From Nocardioides sp. HDW12B (GTDB lineage Bacteria; Actinomycetota; Actinomycetes; Propionibacteriales; Nocardioidaceae), in contig NZ_CP049867.1 of the NCBI RefSeq assembly GCF_011299595.1, forward strand, positions 1,116,001-1,180,000: a stretch of DNA of 64,000 nucleotides, in the 5' to 3' direction. Shown here in pieces: positions 1 to 7,967 of this stretch; the first letter of the stretch is position 1; every line of letters starts with the position of its first letter. The notes under the pieces are model-generated. The model did not search any database. It saw only the letters and a program-made list of their open reading frames with translations, and was not told where the DNA came from. A program made the translations under genes and the position numbers.

Positions 1-1
1 G

Positions 2-253
2 CGGCAGATGGGGCGCCTGGAGTCGAAGAGCTTCCAGCGCACCTACGCGATCGGGGAGGACGGGAAGTACGGCAAGGTCGTCGACTTCACCTTCGACTCC
101 GGCGAGGGGCGCCGCCTGATCCGCGAGCCGGCGCGCGAGCTCGGGTGGACCGAGAAGGCCGGTACGGCGCAGCGTGTCGGCCTCGCCTTCGCCCTGGTCG
201 GCGGCATCGGCGCGCTCATCACGATCGTCGTGCTGCTGCTCGCCCTGCTCTGA
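2..253 (+). CDS. C-terminal part of a small membrane-anchored protein (partial or short)
   Basis: The reading frame is open from the window edge to a stop at 251-253, so the true start may lie outside; the first visible ATG is at 8. The visible 81 residues are a polar charged stretch followed by one hydrophobic segment (residues about 57-80, rich in Val, Leu, Ile, Gly) that ends the protein, so it is probably tail-anchored or the last helix of a longer membrane protein. I do not recognise the family. No SD sequence can be judged because the upstream sequence is missing. Confidence 0.5.
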   Translation, partial: RQMGRLESKSFQRTYAIGEDGKYGKVVDFTFDSGEGRRLIREPARELGWTEKAGTAQRVGLAFALVGGIGALITIVVLLLALL

Positions 254-329
254 CACGGGCCTCGACGGAGACCCCGACGTCATGGTCACCCGGGCGTCCT
301 AGACTGGCCCCCGAGCCGAACCGGCTCGA

Positions 330-368
330 CCGGACGAGGGAGCCGTACCCGGACCGCGACAAGACGGC
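330..368 (+). promoter_or_regulatory. Guanidine-III riboswitch (ykkC-III)
   Basis: The 39 bases before the exporter gene match the small ykkC-III aptamer as I remember it from Thermobifida fusca. The match covers CCGGACGAGG at 330-339, GCCGTACCCGG at 342-352 and GACAAGACGGC at 358-368. GCCGT (342-346) can pair with ACGGC (364-368), and the CCGG segments can pair across the pseudoknot. A -10-like TAGACT at 300-305 puts the transcript start near 312. A short hairpin (CGAGCCG/CGGCTCG, 312-328) comes first. The aptamer ends five bases before a GAGGAG ribosome site (373-378), so ligand binding could control access of ribosomes to the exporter start codon. The class is known to sense guanidinium; the assignment here rests on sequence likeness. 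Confidence 0.9.
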
Positions 369-384
369 CACCGAGGAGTCCGTC

Positions 385-699
385 ATGGCGTGGTTGGTCC
401 TGATCGTCTCAGGTGTCCTGGAGGCCGTGTGGGCCGTGGCGCTGGGCAAGTCCGAGGGGTTCACCCGGCTGACGCCCTCGCTGGTCTTCCTCGGCGCGAT
501 CGCGCTCAGCATGGCCGGGCTGGCCTACGCCCTGCGCACCCTGCCGGTCGGCACGGGCTACGCCGTCTGGGTGGGGACCGGTGCCGCCCTGACGGTCGCC
601 TACGGGATGGCCACAGGAGCGGAGCCGCTCACCGCGGCGAAGGTGCTGCTGCTCGTCGGCCTGGTCGGCTGCATCGTCGGCCTCAAGCTGGTGCACTGA
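385..699 (+). CDS. gdx: Guanidinium exporter, SMR family (Gdx/SugE type)
   Basis: A 104-residue small multidrug resistance family protein with four predicted membrane helices. It resembles SugE/Gdx rather than EmrE: WLVLIVSGVLEAVWAVALG at the N-terminus with the conserved membrane Glu in the LEAVWA motif, then RLTPSLV and the LPVGTGYAVWVGTGA loop typical of the Gdx subtype. Gdx proteins export guanidinium in exchange for protons as antiparallel dimers. The start at 385 is supported by GAGGAG seven bases upstream and by the riboswitch at 330-368, which fits the substrate. An upstream in-frame start would run through the riboswitch and is rejected. The gene stands alone and is followed by a terminator-like hairpin. 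Confidence 0.93.
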   Translation: MAWLVLIVSGVLEAVWAVALGKSEGFTRLTPSLVFLGAIALSMAGLAYALRTLPVGTGYAVWVGTGAALTVAYGMATGAEPLTAAKVLLLVGLVGCIVGLKLVH

Positions 700-717
700 G
701 CCCGCTGTGACGCGCGG

Positions 718-755
718 ACGCCCACCTGCGTCCTCGGGGGACGACGGGTGGGCGT
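718..755 (+). terminator. Hairpin after the guanidinium exporter
   Basis: ACGCCCACC (718-726) pairs with GGTGGGCGT (747-755) around a 20-base loop, just after the exporter stop. There is no clear U-tract. It also lies downstream of the converging small gene at 790-930 and could serve both strands. Confidence 0.5.
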
Positions 756-789
756 CGCGTCGGTCGGGCCCGGGCCGGCCCGGGCCGGC

Positions 790-930
790 TCAGAGCTGGT
801 CGCGCCGGGTGGGGTAGGTCAGCGGCGGCTGCGGGTTGAAGGCCCACAGGGTGTAGCCGTCGAGCTTGCGCAGGGCACGTCGGGCGCGGCGCGAGGTGGG
901 GACGGGGGGCAGGGTGGTCGCCATGCTCAT
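790..930 (-). CDS. Small basic protein of 46 residues, unknown function
   Basis: A short minus-strand frame starting ATGAGCATGG at 930, with AGGAAGGA in the 5-14 bases upstream, an unusually good ribosome site for this genome. The product has a Ser/Arg-rich middle (TSRRARRALRKLDGY) and a C-terminal part with NPQPPLTYPTRRDQL. It has no membrane segment or signal peptide. The upstream region (990-1060) is much more AT-rich than its surroundings (TTATTTTAA near 998) and holds repeated GAAC/GTTC elements, so it has its own promoter region. I do not recognise the family; it could be a conserved small ORF or a stress-induced peptide. Confidence 0.55.
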   Translation of the reverse strand: MSMATTLPPVPTSRRARRALRKLDGYTLWAFNPQPPLTYPTRRDQL

Positions 931-1103
931 GACGGGTCCTTCCTGATCGAGGTGGGATGTCGTGGGGGCGGGCCGTGGGCAGCCTCGCCGTCTGTCACTT
1001 ATTTTAACGATCCAAGCATGTGGGTTCATCCCCGAACGGGCCCGAACATGTGTGATCCCGCGCACGGCGTACGACGACGCGGGCCCCGTGGTTGGCTGGC
1101 GCC

Positions 1104-1451
1104 ATGACCGACTCCGACTGCCTGTTCTGCCGTTTCGTGGCCGGCGAGCCCGCCCCCGACGTGGTGCACGAGACGGCCACGACGCTGGCCTTCCGCGACA
1201 TCAACCCGCAGGCGCCCACGCACGTGCTCGTGGTGCCGAAGGCGCACCACCGCGACGCCGCGGCGCTGGCCGCGGCCGAGCCCGCGGTGATGGCCGACCT
1301 GGTGGCGTCCGCGGCCGAGGTCGCGCGGGCCGAGGGTCTCGGCGACGGCTACCGCCTCGTGCTCAACACCGGCGAGGGGGCCGGTCAGACGGTGTTCCAC
1401 GTGCACCTGCACGTGCTGGGCGGGCGCGCTATGCAGTGGCCTCCGGGCTGA
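1104..1451 (+). CDS. HIT family protein (HinT-like nucleotide-binding hydrolase)
   Basis: A 115-residue histidine triad protein. The N-terminus DCLFCRFVAGE is typical of HinT-type proteins, with a CxxC that may bind zinc. The middle carries FRDINPQAPTHVLVVPKAHH, and the C-terminus carries the catalytic triad HVHLHVLGGR. Family members hydrolyse adenosine phosphoramidates and related nucleotides in the cytoplasm. ATG at 1104 is chosen because the protein then begins at the usual family position; a TTG at 1092 would add four residues. In many actinobacteria a HIT gene sits just before phoH, as here. Confidence 0.9.
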   Translation: MTDSDCLFCRFVAGEPAPDVVHETATTLAFRDINPQAPTHVLVVPKAHHRDAAALAAAEPAVMADLVASAAEVARAEGLGDGYRLVLNTGEGAGQTVFHVHLHVLGGRAMQWPPG

Positions 1452-1565
1452 GCGCGTGGTGCGTCCCGGTCCGGGCCGAAACGACCACGACGGGTGTCGC
1501 CGTGCTCCCGTAGCATGGCGATGACCGTTCCCTGATCGAGGAGGCCAGGCCGTCGAGGCCCGTCC

Positions 1566-2618
1566 ATGACTGACACGACATCCCACGACACCGCCGCCGG
1601 CGCGGGCTCCCGCGACGCGCGCCGCGACCAGCCGCAGCACATCGTCGACGTGCCCAACAGCATCAACATGGTCTCGCTGCTCGGCCCCAACGACGAGCAC
1701 CTGGCGATCATCGAGAAGGCCTTCGACGCCGACATCCACGTCCGCGGCAACCGGGTGACGATGCGCGGCGAGTCCGCCGAGCTCGCCCTGGCCGAGCGGC
1801 TGCTCGACGAGCTGGTCACGATCCTGCGCACCGGCCAGGGGCTGACCCCCGAGACCGTCGAGCGCGCCGCCGGCATGCTGCGCGCGGAGTCGCAGGAGCG
1901 CCCGGCCGACGTGCTGAGCCTCAACATCCTGTCCAACCGCGGCCGCACGATCCGGCCCAAGACGCTGAACCAGAAGCGCTACGTCGACGCCATCGACAAG
2001 CACACCATCGTCTTCGGCATCGGTCCCGCCGGCACGGGCAAGACCTACCTCGCCATGGCCAAGGCCGTGCAGGCGCTGCAGAACAAGCAGGTCAACCGGA
2101 TCATCCTCACGCGTCCCGCGGTCGAGGCCGGCGAGCGGCTCGGCTTCCTGCCGGGCACGCTCAGCGAGAAGATCGACCCCTACCTGCGCCCGCTGTACGA
2201 CGCGCTGCACGACATGCTCGACCCCGAGACGATCCCCAAGCTGCTCGCGGCCGGCACCATCGAGGTCGCCCCGCTCGCCTACATGCGCGGCCGCTCGCTC
2301 AACGACGCCTTCATCATCCTCGACGAGGCGCAGAACACCTCGCCCGAGCAGATGAAGATGTTCCTGACCCGCCTGGGCTTCGGCTCCAAGATCGTGGTCA
2401 CCGGCGACATCACCCAGGTCGACCTGCCGGGCGGAGTGCAGAGCGGCCTGCGCGTGGTCGAGGGCATCCTCAACGGCGTGGAGGACCTGTCGTTCAACCG
2501 GCTCACCAGCCACGACGTCGTACGCCACCGGCTCGTGGGGCGCATCGTCGCGGCGTACGACGAGTTCGAGGCGCGTGCGACCCCCACCACCGACTGGACC
2601 GGCGGCCGCTCGCGATGA
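1566..2618 (+). CDS. phoH: PhoH family ATPase
   Basis: A 350-residue PhoH-like protein. Walker A is GPAGTGKT near residues 152-159 and Walker B is FIILDEAQN near residue 248, followed by the family signature [18 protein letters not shown] and [11 protein letters not shown]. PhoH-like proteins are predicted RNA-associated ATPases; the link with YbeY suggests a role in RNA processing or decay. A -10-like TAGCAT lies at 1511-1516 and GAGGAGG at 1538-1544, rather far from the ATG, so the start is probable rather than certain. It is the first gene of a tight run with ybeY, the HlyC-type protein and the deaminase-like gene. Confidence 0.93.
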   Translation: MTDTTSHDTAAGAGSRDARRDQPQHIVDVPNSINMVSLLGPNDEHLAIIEKAFDADIHVRGNRVTMRGESAELALAERLLDELVTILRTGQGLTPETVERAAGMLRAESQERPADVLSLNILSNRGRTIRPKTLNQKRYVDAIDKHTIVFGIGPAGTGKTYLAMAKAVQALQNKQVNRIILTRPAVEAGERLGFLPGTLSEKIDPYLRPLYDALHDMLDPETIPKLLAAGTIEVAPLAYMRGRSLNDAFIILDEAQNTSPEQMKMFLTRLGFGSKIVVTGDITQVDLPGGVQSGLRVVEGILNGVEDLSFNRLTSHDVVRHRLVGRIVAAYDEFEARATPTTDWTGGRSR

Positions 2619-2649
2619 GTCCCCGAACGCCCGCCCGGGAGCACGTCCG

Positions 2650-3138
2650 ATGAGCGTCGAGGTGCTCGAGGAGTCCGGGACGTCGGTCGACGTCGCGCGC
2701 ATGGTGCAGCTGTGCCGCTTCGTCATCGAGCGGCTGCGGATCCACCCGCTCGCGGAGCTGTGCATCAAGCTCGTCGACGAGGACACCATCGCCGAGCTCA
2801 ACGAGCAGTGGATGGACAAGGAGGGCCCCACCGACGTGCTGGCCTTCCCGATGGACGAGCTGCGGCCGGGGCTGGTCAACGACGAGCCGGAGCCGGGCGT
2901 GCTCGGCGACATCATGCTGTGCCCGCAGATCGCCGAGCGGCAGGCGACCGAGGCGCGCGAGAAGGGCCAGGAGGGCTACACCACGACCGACGAGGTCGAC
3001 CTGCTGACCGTGCACGGCATCCTCCACCTCGTCGGCTACGACCACGCCGAGCCCGACGAGCACGCCGAGATGTTCGGCCTCCAGGCCCGGCTCCTCGCCG
3101 AGTGGCAGGGCGTCCTGGCCGGCGACCGGCCCGAGTGA
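2650..3138 (+). CDS. ybeY: Endoribonuclease YbeY (rRNA maturation factor)
   Basis: A 162-residue metalloprotein with the diagnostic zinc motif HGILHLVGYDH near the C-terminus (bases about 3013-3045) and the upstream family segment DVLAFPMDELRPG with LGDIMLCP. YbeY is a single-strand RNase needed for 16S rRNA 3' end maturation and ribosome quality control in the cytoplasm. ATG 2650 gives the usual family length. It sits 31 bases after phoH and 28 bases before the next gene, in the order seen in most actinobacteria. Confidence 0.95.
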   Translation: MSVEVLEESGTSVDVARMVQLCRFVIERLRIHPLAELCIKLVDEDTIAELNEQWMDKEGPTDVLAFPMDELRPGLVNDEPEPGVLGDIMLCPQIAERQATEAREKGQEGYTTTDEVDLLTVHGILHLVGYDHAEPDEHAEMFGLQARLLAEWQGVLAGDRPE

Positions 3139-3166
3139 CGCCGACCGAGGGGCCAGGGACGACGTC

Positions 3167-4486
3167 GTGAGCACCGGGGACCCGTGGCTGGTGGCCCTCG
3201 CGGGCCTGCTCGTGGTCGTGGCGGGGGTCTTCTCCAGCGCCGACGCGGCGCTGGCCTCGGTGTCGCGGGTCCGGGCCCAGGAGCTGCTCGACGAGGGCGT
3301 CGGCGGCGCCCGGCGCCTGCTGACGATCGCCGAGGATCCTCCGCGCTACCTCAACACCGCGCTCTTCCTGCGCATGCTCTGCGAGATCGCCGCCGTGGTG
3401 CTGACGACCGAGGTCGTGCTCGGGTGGCTCGAGGACGAGCGGCTCGCGGTCCTGGTGGCCGTGCTGCTGATGCTCGTCGTGCAGTTCGTCGCCATCGGGG
3501 TCGGGCCCCGCACGGTGGGGCGGCTGCACGCGCAGCGGGTCGCGCTGCTGAGCGCGACGCCCGTCGTGGTGTTCACGCGCATCCTCGGGCCACTGCCGCA
3601 GCTGCTCATCGTGGTCGGCAACATCATCACGCCCGGGCGCGGGTTCAGCGAGGGACCCTTCTCGTCGGAGGCCGAGCTGCGCGAGCTCGTGGACATGGCC
3701 GAGGCCAGCCAGGTCATCGAGTCCGGCGAGCGGGCCATGATCCACTCCGTCTTCGAGCTCGGCGACACCCTCGTGCGCAACGTCATGGTGCCGCGCACCG
3801 ACGTGGTGTTCATCGAGCACCACAAGACGCTGCGCCAGGCCATGTCGCTGGCCCTGCGCAGCGGCTTCAGCCGGATCCCGGTGGTGGGGGAGAACCTTGA
3901 CGACATCATCGGCGTCGCCTACCTCAAGGACGTCACCAAGCGCGTCTTCGACCGCCACGAGGCCGAGACCACCGAGCGGATCGAGCGCGTGCTGCGGCCG
4001 GTGATGTACGTCCCGGACTCCAAGCCGGTCGACGCCCTCCTGCGCGAGATGCAGTCGCAGCGCACGCACGTCGCCGTGGTCGTCGACGAGTACGGCGGCA
4101 CCGCCGGCCTGGTGACCATCGAGGACCTGCTGGAGGAGATCGTCGGGGAGATCACCGACGAGTACGACCAGGCCGAGGTCGAGGTCGAGCACCTCGCCAC
4201 CGGGGCGGTCCGGGTCAGCTCGCGCTTCCACGTCGACGACCTGCACGAGGCGTGCGGGGTGGCGATCGAGGACGACGACGTCGAGACGGTCGGCGGGCTG
4301 ATGGGCAAGCACCTCGGGCGGGTCCCCATTGCCGGGTCGGTCGTCGAGGCCCACGGGCTGCGGTTCGAGGCCGAGGGGCCGGCCGGGCGCCGCAACCGGA
4401 TCGGCACCGTGGTCGTGACGCGTCTGGACGACGGCCCCGAGGACGACGCCTCCGTGCACGACTCCTACGCTGAGAACCATGCCTGA
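3167..4486 (+). CDS. HlyC/CorC-type membrane protein with DUF21 (CNNM), CBS pair and CorC_HlyC domain
   Basis: A 439-residue protein starting at GTG 3167. The order is an N-terminal membrane domain (CNNM/DUF21, roughly residues 1-180, with several hydrophobic helices), a CBS pair (about 200-330, including VMVPRTDVVFI and VVVDEYGGTAGLVTIEDLLEEIVGEI split by loops), and a C-terminal CorC_HlyC domain. Relatives are linked to Mg2+ or Co2+ export; the name hemolysin is historical. The gene overlaps the following deaminase-like gene by 8 bases, so translation is coupled. Confidence 0.93.
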   Translation: MSTGDPWLVALAGLLVVVAGVFSSADAALASVSRVRAQELLDEGVGGARRLLTIAEDPPRYLNTALFLRMLCEIAAVVLTTEVVLGWLEDERLAVLVAVLLMLVVQFVAIGVGPRTVGRLHAQRVALLSATPVVVFTRILGPLPQLLIVVGNIITPGRGFSEGPFSSEAELRELVDMAEASQVIESGERAMIHSVFELGDTLVRNVMVPRTDVVFIEHHKTLRQAMSLALRSGFSRIPVVGENLDDIIGVAYLKDVTKRVFDRHEAETTERIERVLRPVMYVPDSKPVDALLREMQSQRTHVAVVVDEYGGTAGLVTIEDLLEEIVGEITDEYDQAEVEVEHLATGAVRVSSRFHVDDLHEACGVAIEDDDVETVGGLMGKHLGRVPIAGSVVEAHGLRFEAEGPAGRRNRIGTVVVTRLDDGPEDDASVHDSYAENHA

Positions 4487-4823
4487 CGAGCTCGCCCCCG
4501 AGGACGCCAAGATCGTGACGCTCGCCCGCTCGGCGCGGGCCCGGACCGGAGCACCCGAGGGCGCGGCGGTGCGCGACCAGGACGGGCGGACCTACTCGGG
4601 CGCTGCCGTCGACCTGCCGTCGCTGCAGGTCTCCGCGGTCGGGGTCGCGGTCGCGATGGCGGTCAGCAGCGGGGCGAAGAGCCTCGAGGCCGTCGCCCTC
4701 GTCACCGACGCCGACGACGTACGACCCGAGGACCTGGACGCCGTGCGCGACCTCGCCGGCACCGACGTCCCGGTGTTCCGGGCCGACCGGCGGGGCCAGG
4801 TCCAGGCGCGCGCCACCACCTGA
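4479..4823 (+). CDS. Cytidine deaminase-like protein lacking the zinc-site residues
   Basis: A 114-residue protein in the position usually annotated as cytidine deaminase between hlyC and era. Its middle (YSGAAVDLPSLQVSAVGVAV) resembles the deaminase fold region, but the catalytic C/H-A-E motif and the PCxxC motif are absent. It is therefore probably not a deaminase and may be a structural or regulatory relative; the comparable Mycobacterium tuberculosis gene at this place (Rv2365c, from memory) is also uncharacterised. Start ATG 4479 overlaps the previous stop. Confidence 0.75.
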   Translation: MPDELAPEDAKIVTLARSARARTGAPEGAAVRDQDGRTYSGAAVDLPSLQVSAVGVAVAMAVSSGAKSLEAVALVTDADDVRPEDLDAVRDLAGTDVPVFRADRRGQVQARATT

Positions 4824-4845
4824 GTGGAGCGATGAGGCGGCCGCC

Positions 4846-5934
4846 TCACATGTCGGTGCCGGGGAACTGCGGGTCGCCGCCGCCGGGTGGGACGTCGGCG
4901 AACTTCTCGCACGCTCCGGTCACGACGTCGCAGTCGTAGGCCTGGGCGTCGGGCTGCCCGAACGCCGTGGCCAGGACCGAGCCGTCGGTGTCGACGGTGA
5001 AGAAGGTGGCACGGACGTCGTCGAGACGGATCGGCGTGCCGCCCGGGGTGGTCGGCTGGAGGACGCGGTCCCAGGCGACCACGTGCGCCCCGTCGTGGGT
5101 CAGCAGTCCGTCGACCGGACCCTTCACCGCGCGCCAGCCCTCGGGCAGCCGGGTGGGCCGGCCGCCGTCGTACAGCGCGACCCGGTTCTGCACGTCGGCG
5201 AAGCGGGTGGCGGGACCGGCCAGCGGCATCCACTCCTGGTCGGGCGAGTCCCACGTCCAGGCGATCGTGCCGGCCTCCGAGCGCAGCAGGACGCGCCCGT
5301 CGGAGATCGCGTCGATGACCAGGGCGTCGCAGTCGCCCATGCAGTCCGGCGCGGTCGTGGCGACGGTCTCGTCCGCGGCCAGGTCGTAGACCTCGAGGCT
5401 CGGCTCCCCGCCGTCGTAGGTCATCCACGCGGCGAGGTCGGTGGCCGGGTCGACCTTGATGGTGGGGTGGGCTCCACCCGGGACCCGGCCGGCGTCGGTG
5501 AGCGGGCGGGGGGTGCCGGTCGGCTCGAGCAGCTGGATGGTCCCGTCGGTGTCGGTGTAGAGCACGCCGTACGACGACGCCGCCGCGTCGGTGTCGAGCC
5601 AGAAGAACTCCTCGCCCTTGATCGGCACGGACGTGTCGCCGAGGAAGAGCCGGGTGCTCGGGGAGAACACGGCGCGCAGGCCGTCGCCCATGTCGAAGCC
5701 GCCGGGGACGGCGACCTCCTCGCTCGGTCGGATGACCTCCGCGGCGCCGTCGGCCAGCTGGTAGAAGCCGAAGGTCGCGGCCGCGACGGCGCCGACCAGG
5801 ACCCCGGTGCCAGCGACCCAGCGGCGCGAGCGCACGGTGCGACCGCGCGCACGGGCCCGTGCGAGGTCGGACGGCGGGGGAGCGACCTCGTCGAGGTGCT
5901 CGGTGAGGAGGCGGGACAGCTGGTCGGTGCTCAT
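4846..5934 (-). CDS. Membrane-anchored beta-propeller-like protein paired with a sigma factor
   Basis: A 362-residue protein encoded directly after the sigma factor with an ATGA overlap (5931-5934). The N-terminal 37 or so residues are cytoplasmic (MSTDQLSRLLTEHLDEVAPP), then comes one membrane helix (WVAGTGVLVGAVAAATFGFY). A long extracytoplasmic part follows with WD40-like or TolB-like repeats and a CxxxC pair (DCMGDCDALV). The layout, a short cytoplasmic segment plus sensor-like outer domain next to a SigE-type sigma factor, suggests an anti-sigma factor or co-regulated sensor, but no classical zinc anti-sigma motif is visible. Confidence 0.7.
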   Translation of the reverse strand: MSTDQLSRLLTEHLDEVAPPPSDLARARARGRTVRSRRWVAGTGVLVGAVAAATFGFYQLADGAAEVIRPSEEVAVPGGFDMGDGLRAVFSPSTRLFLGDTSVPIKGEEFFWLDTDAAASSYGVLYTDTDGTIQLLEPTGTPRPLTDAGRVPGGAHPTIKVDPATDLAAWMTYDGGEPSLEVYDLAADETVATTAPDCMGDCDALVIDAISDGRVLLRSEAGTIAWTWDSPDQEWMPLAGPATRFADVQNRVALYDGGRPTRLPEGWRAVKGPVDGLLTHDGAHVVAWDRVLQPTTPGGTPIRLDDVRATFFTVDTDGSVLATAFGQPDAQAYDCDVVTGACEKFADVPPGGGDPQFPGTDM

Positions 5935-6443
5935 GCGGGGTCTCCTGCCAGGACGGAGGTCAGGCCGTGGGCCCGGAGGTTGGTCAGCGCGGCCGAGGCC
6001 TGGGACTTGACGGTGCCGGCGCTGCACCCGAGGGTGCGGGCGATCTCGGCCTCCGACAGGCCTTCGTAGTAGCGGAGCACGATCACCGCTCGCTGCCGCG
6101 GGGCGAGCGCCCGGACGGCGCGCCAGACCGCGTCGCGCTCGACGGTCGCGCCCTCGTGCGAGTCGAGGGGGGACGGTCGCGGGTCGTCGGTGGAGCGCTC
6201 GGCGCGGAACCACGGCTTGCGGACCGTGTTCAGCACCTCGTTGACCGCCATGCGGCGCACGTAGGCCTCGGGGTTCTCGGCCGCCTGCACCCGTGCCCAC
6301 GACGCGTACGCCTTGGCGTAGGCCGCCTGGAGGGCGTCCTCGGCGACGGTGCGGTCGCCGGCGACGCCGTACGCCACCCGGAACAGGTGGGCCCACGTGG
6401 TCCGGTACAGCTCCTCGAACTCCGCGTCGCGTCGCCCGCTCAC
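5931..6443 (-). CDS. SigE-family RNA polymerase sigma factor (ECF type)
   Basis: A 170-residue sigma-70 family protein with region 2 (EFEELYRTTWAHLFRVAYGVAGD through the DALQAAYAKAY segment) and region 4 (LAPRQRAVIVLRYYEGLSEAEIA, then the GCSAGTVKSQASAAL recognition helix). These match the actinobacterial SigE subgroup of ECF sigma factors. GTG 6443 is chosen over the upstream ATG at 6476 because AGGAGGT sits seven bases before it. It is co-transcribed with the membrane protein that follows, which is its likely partner. Confidence 0.92.
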   Translation of the reverse strand: MSGRRDAEFEELYRTTWAHLFRVAYGVAGDRTVAEDALQAAYAKAYASWARVQAAENPEAYVRRMAVNEVLNTVRKPWFRAERSTDDPRPSPLDSHEGATVERDAVWRAVRALAPRQRAVIVLRYYEGLSEAEIARTLGCSAGTVKSQASAALTNLRAHGLTSVLAGDPA

Positions 6444-6563
6444 GGCGTACCTCCTGGTGCAGAGATCCTCATGCACCGTAGACGGTCGGGGAGCCCGGCA
6501 GGTTGGGTCGACGGTCCAGAAATCTCACGCGTGCCGGTTCACCGGGCACTAGTACCTCGGCGC

Positions 6564-6569
6564 TAGCCT
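6564..6569 (+). promoter_or_regulatory. -10 box of a leaderless transcript
   Basis: TAGCCT lies six bases before the GTG start of the FAD oxidoreductase, so the transcript probably begins at the start codon itself. No ribosome site with normal spacing is present. Confidence 0.55.
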
Positions 6570-6575
6570 GAAAGG

Positions 6576-7967
6576 GTGGTCGGCATCGTCGGGTGGCCCG
6601 CTCACGAGCGGGGCGTGGAGCGCCTGCGGGCGTCGTACGCCGCCCTGCCCGCGGACGCCCCGGTGCGGCTGGCCAAGCGCACCTCCAACCTCTTCCGGCG
6701 GCGCGACCCGGCCGGCGGGGGTACGTCGAGCGCGGGGCTCGACGTCACCGGCCTGGCCGGCGTCATCGAGGTCGACGCGGGGGAGCGCACCGCCGAGGTC
6801 CAGGGCATGTGCACCTACGAGGACGTCGTCGCCGCCACGCTCCCGCACGGCCTGGTGCCGCTCGTCGTCCCCCAGCTGCGCACGATCACGCTCGGCGGGG
6901 CGGTCACCGGTCTGGGCATCGAGTCGACGTCGTTCCGCCACGGGCTGCCGCACGAGTCGGTGCTCGAGATGGACGTGCTCACCGGGGCCGGAGAGGTGGT
7001 CACCGTCAAGCCGGGCGACGACCTCTTCGACGCCTTCCCCAACTCCTACGGCTCGCTGGGCTACGCCACCCGGCTGCGGATCGAGCTCGAGCCCGTCGGG
7101 CCGACGGTGGCCCTGCGCCACGTGCGCTTCCACGACGTCGCCGAGCTGGCCACGGCCGTCGAGCGGATCTGCGCGGAGCGGGCCTGGGAGAGCGAGCGCG
7201 TCGACGGCCTCGACGGCGTCGTGTTCGCCCCGGACGAGGCCTACCTGACGCTGGCGCGCTGGGCCGACGAGCCGGGTGAGACCAGCGATTGGACCGGCGC
7301 GACGCCGTACTTCCGCTCGCTGCAGCAGCGCGGCACCGACCTGCTCACCACCCACGACTACCTGTGGCGTTGGGACACCGACTGGTTCTGGTGCTCGGGT
7401 GCCTTCGGCCTCCACGATCCCCGGGTGCGGCGGGTCTGGCCGCGCCGGTGGCGGCGCAGCGACGTCTACCACCGGCTGGTCGGGCTCGACGCCCGCTTCG
7501 GGATCACCGCCCGGCTCGACCGGCGCCGCGGCGTGCGCCGGGAGCGGGTCGTGCAGGACGTCGAGGTCCCGGTCGACCGGCTGGCCGCGTTCGTCGCCTG
7601 GTTCGACGAGGCGGTCGGGATGCGGCCGGTGTGGGTGTGCCCGCTGCGGCTGCGCGAGCCGGCCGGTCCCGGCAGCGCCCGGACGTGGCCGGTCTACCCG
7701 CTGAGCCCCGGCACGACGTACGTCAACGTCGGCTTCTGGGGCACCGTCCTGCTCGGTCCCGACGAGTCCGACGGCGACCGCAACCGCGCCGTCGAGGCCG
7801 AGGTGACCCGGCTGGGCGGCCACAAGTCGCTCTACTCCGACTCCTACTACGACGAGGCGACGTTCGCCTCGCTCTACAGCACCGCCCACCTGGACCGGCT
7901 GCGCGCGCAGCTGGACCCGGCCGGGCGGCTGCCCTCCCTCTACGACAAGGCGGTGCGACGACGATGA
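6576..7967 (+). CDS. FAD-binding oxidoreductase, probable 10-methylene fatty acyl reductase
   Basis: A 463-residue protein with a PCMH-type FAD-binding domain (LGGAVTGLGIESTSFRHG and NSYGSLGYATRLRIEL) and a long C-terminal part, resembling DHCR24-like reductases. It overlaps by 4 bases a CFA-type methyltransferase. From established work on actinobacterial 10-methyl branched lipids (BfaB/BfaA, TmsB/TmsA), such a pair makes tuberculostearic-type acids: the methyltransferase adds a 10-methylene group to oleoyl chains and the FAD enzyme reduces it. The GTG start fits a leaderless transcript. The assignment to this pathway is inferred from the pair. Confidence 0.82.
   Translation: MVGIVGWPAHERGVERLRASYAALPADAPVRLAKRTSNLFRRRDPAGGGTSSAGLDVTGLAGVIEVDAGERTAEVQGMCTYEDVVAATLPHGLVPLVVPQLRTITLGGAVTGLGIESTSFRHGLPHESVLEMDVLTGAGEVVTVKPGDDLFDAFPNSYGSLGYATRLRIELEPVGPTVALRHVRFHDVAELATAVERICAERAWESERVDGLDGVVFAPDEAYLTLARWADEPGETSDWTGATPYFRSLQQRGTDLLTTHDYLWRWDTDWFWCSGAFGLHDPRVRRVWPRRWRRSDVYHRLVGLDARFGITARLDRRRGVRRERVVQDVEVPVDRLAAFVAWFDEAVGMRPVWVCPLRLREPAGPGSARTWPVYPLSPGTTYVNVGFWGTVLLGPDESDGDRNRAVEAEVTRLGGHKSLYSDSYYDEATFASLYSTAHLDRLRAQLDPAGRLPSLYDKAVRRR

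Noticed and set aside
1048-1070. Possible LexA/SOS box CGAACATGTGTGATC upstream of the small gene and the HIT gene
   Set aside because: The left half fits CGAAC, but the right half GTGATC does not match GTTCG; too weak to call.
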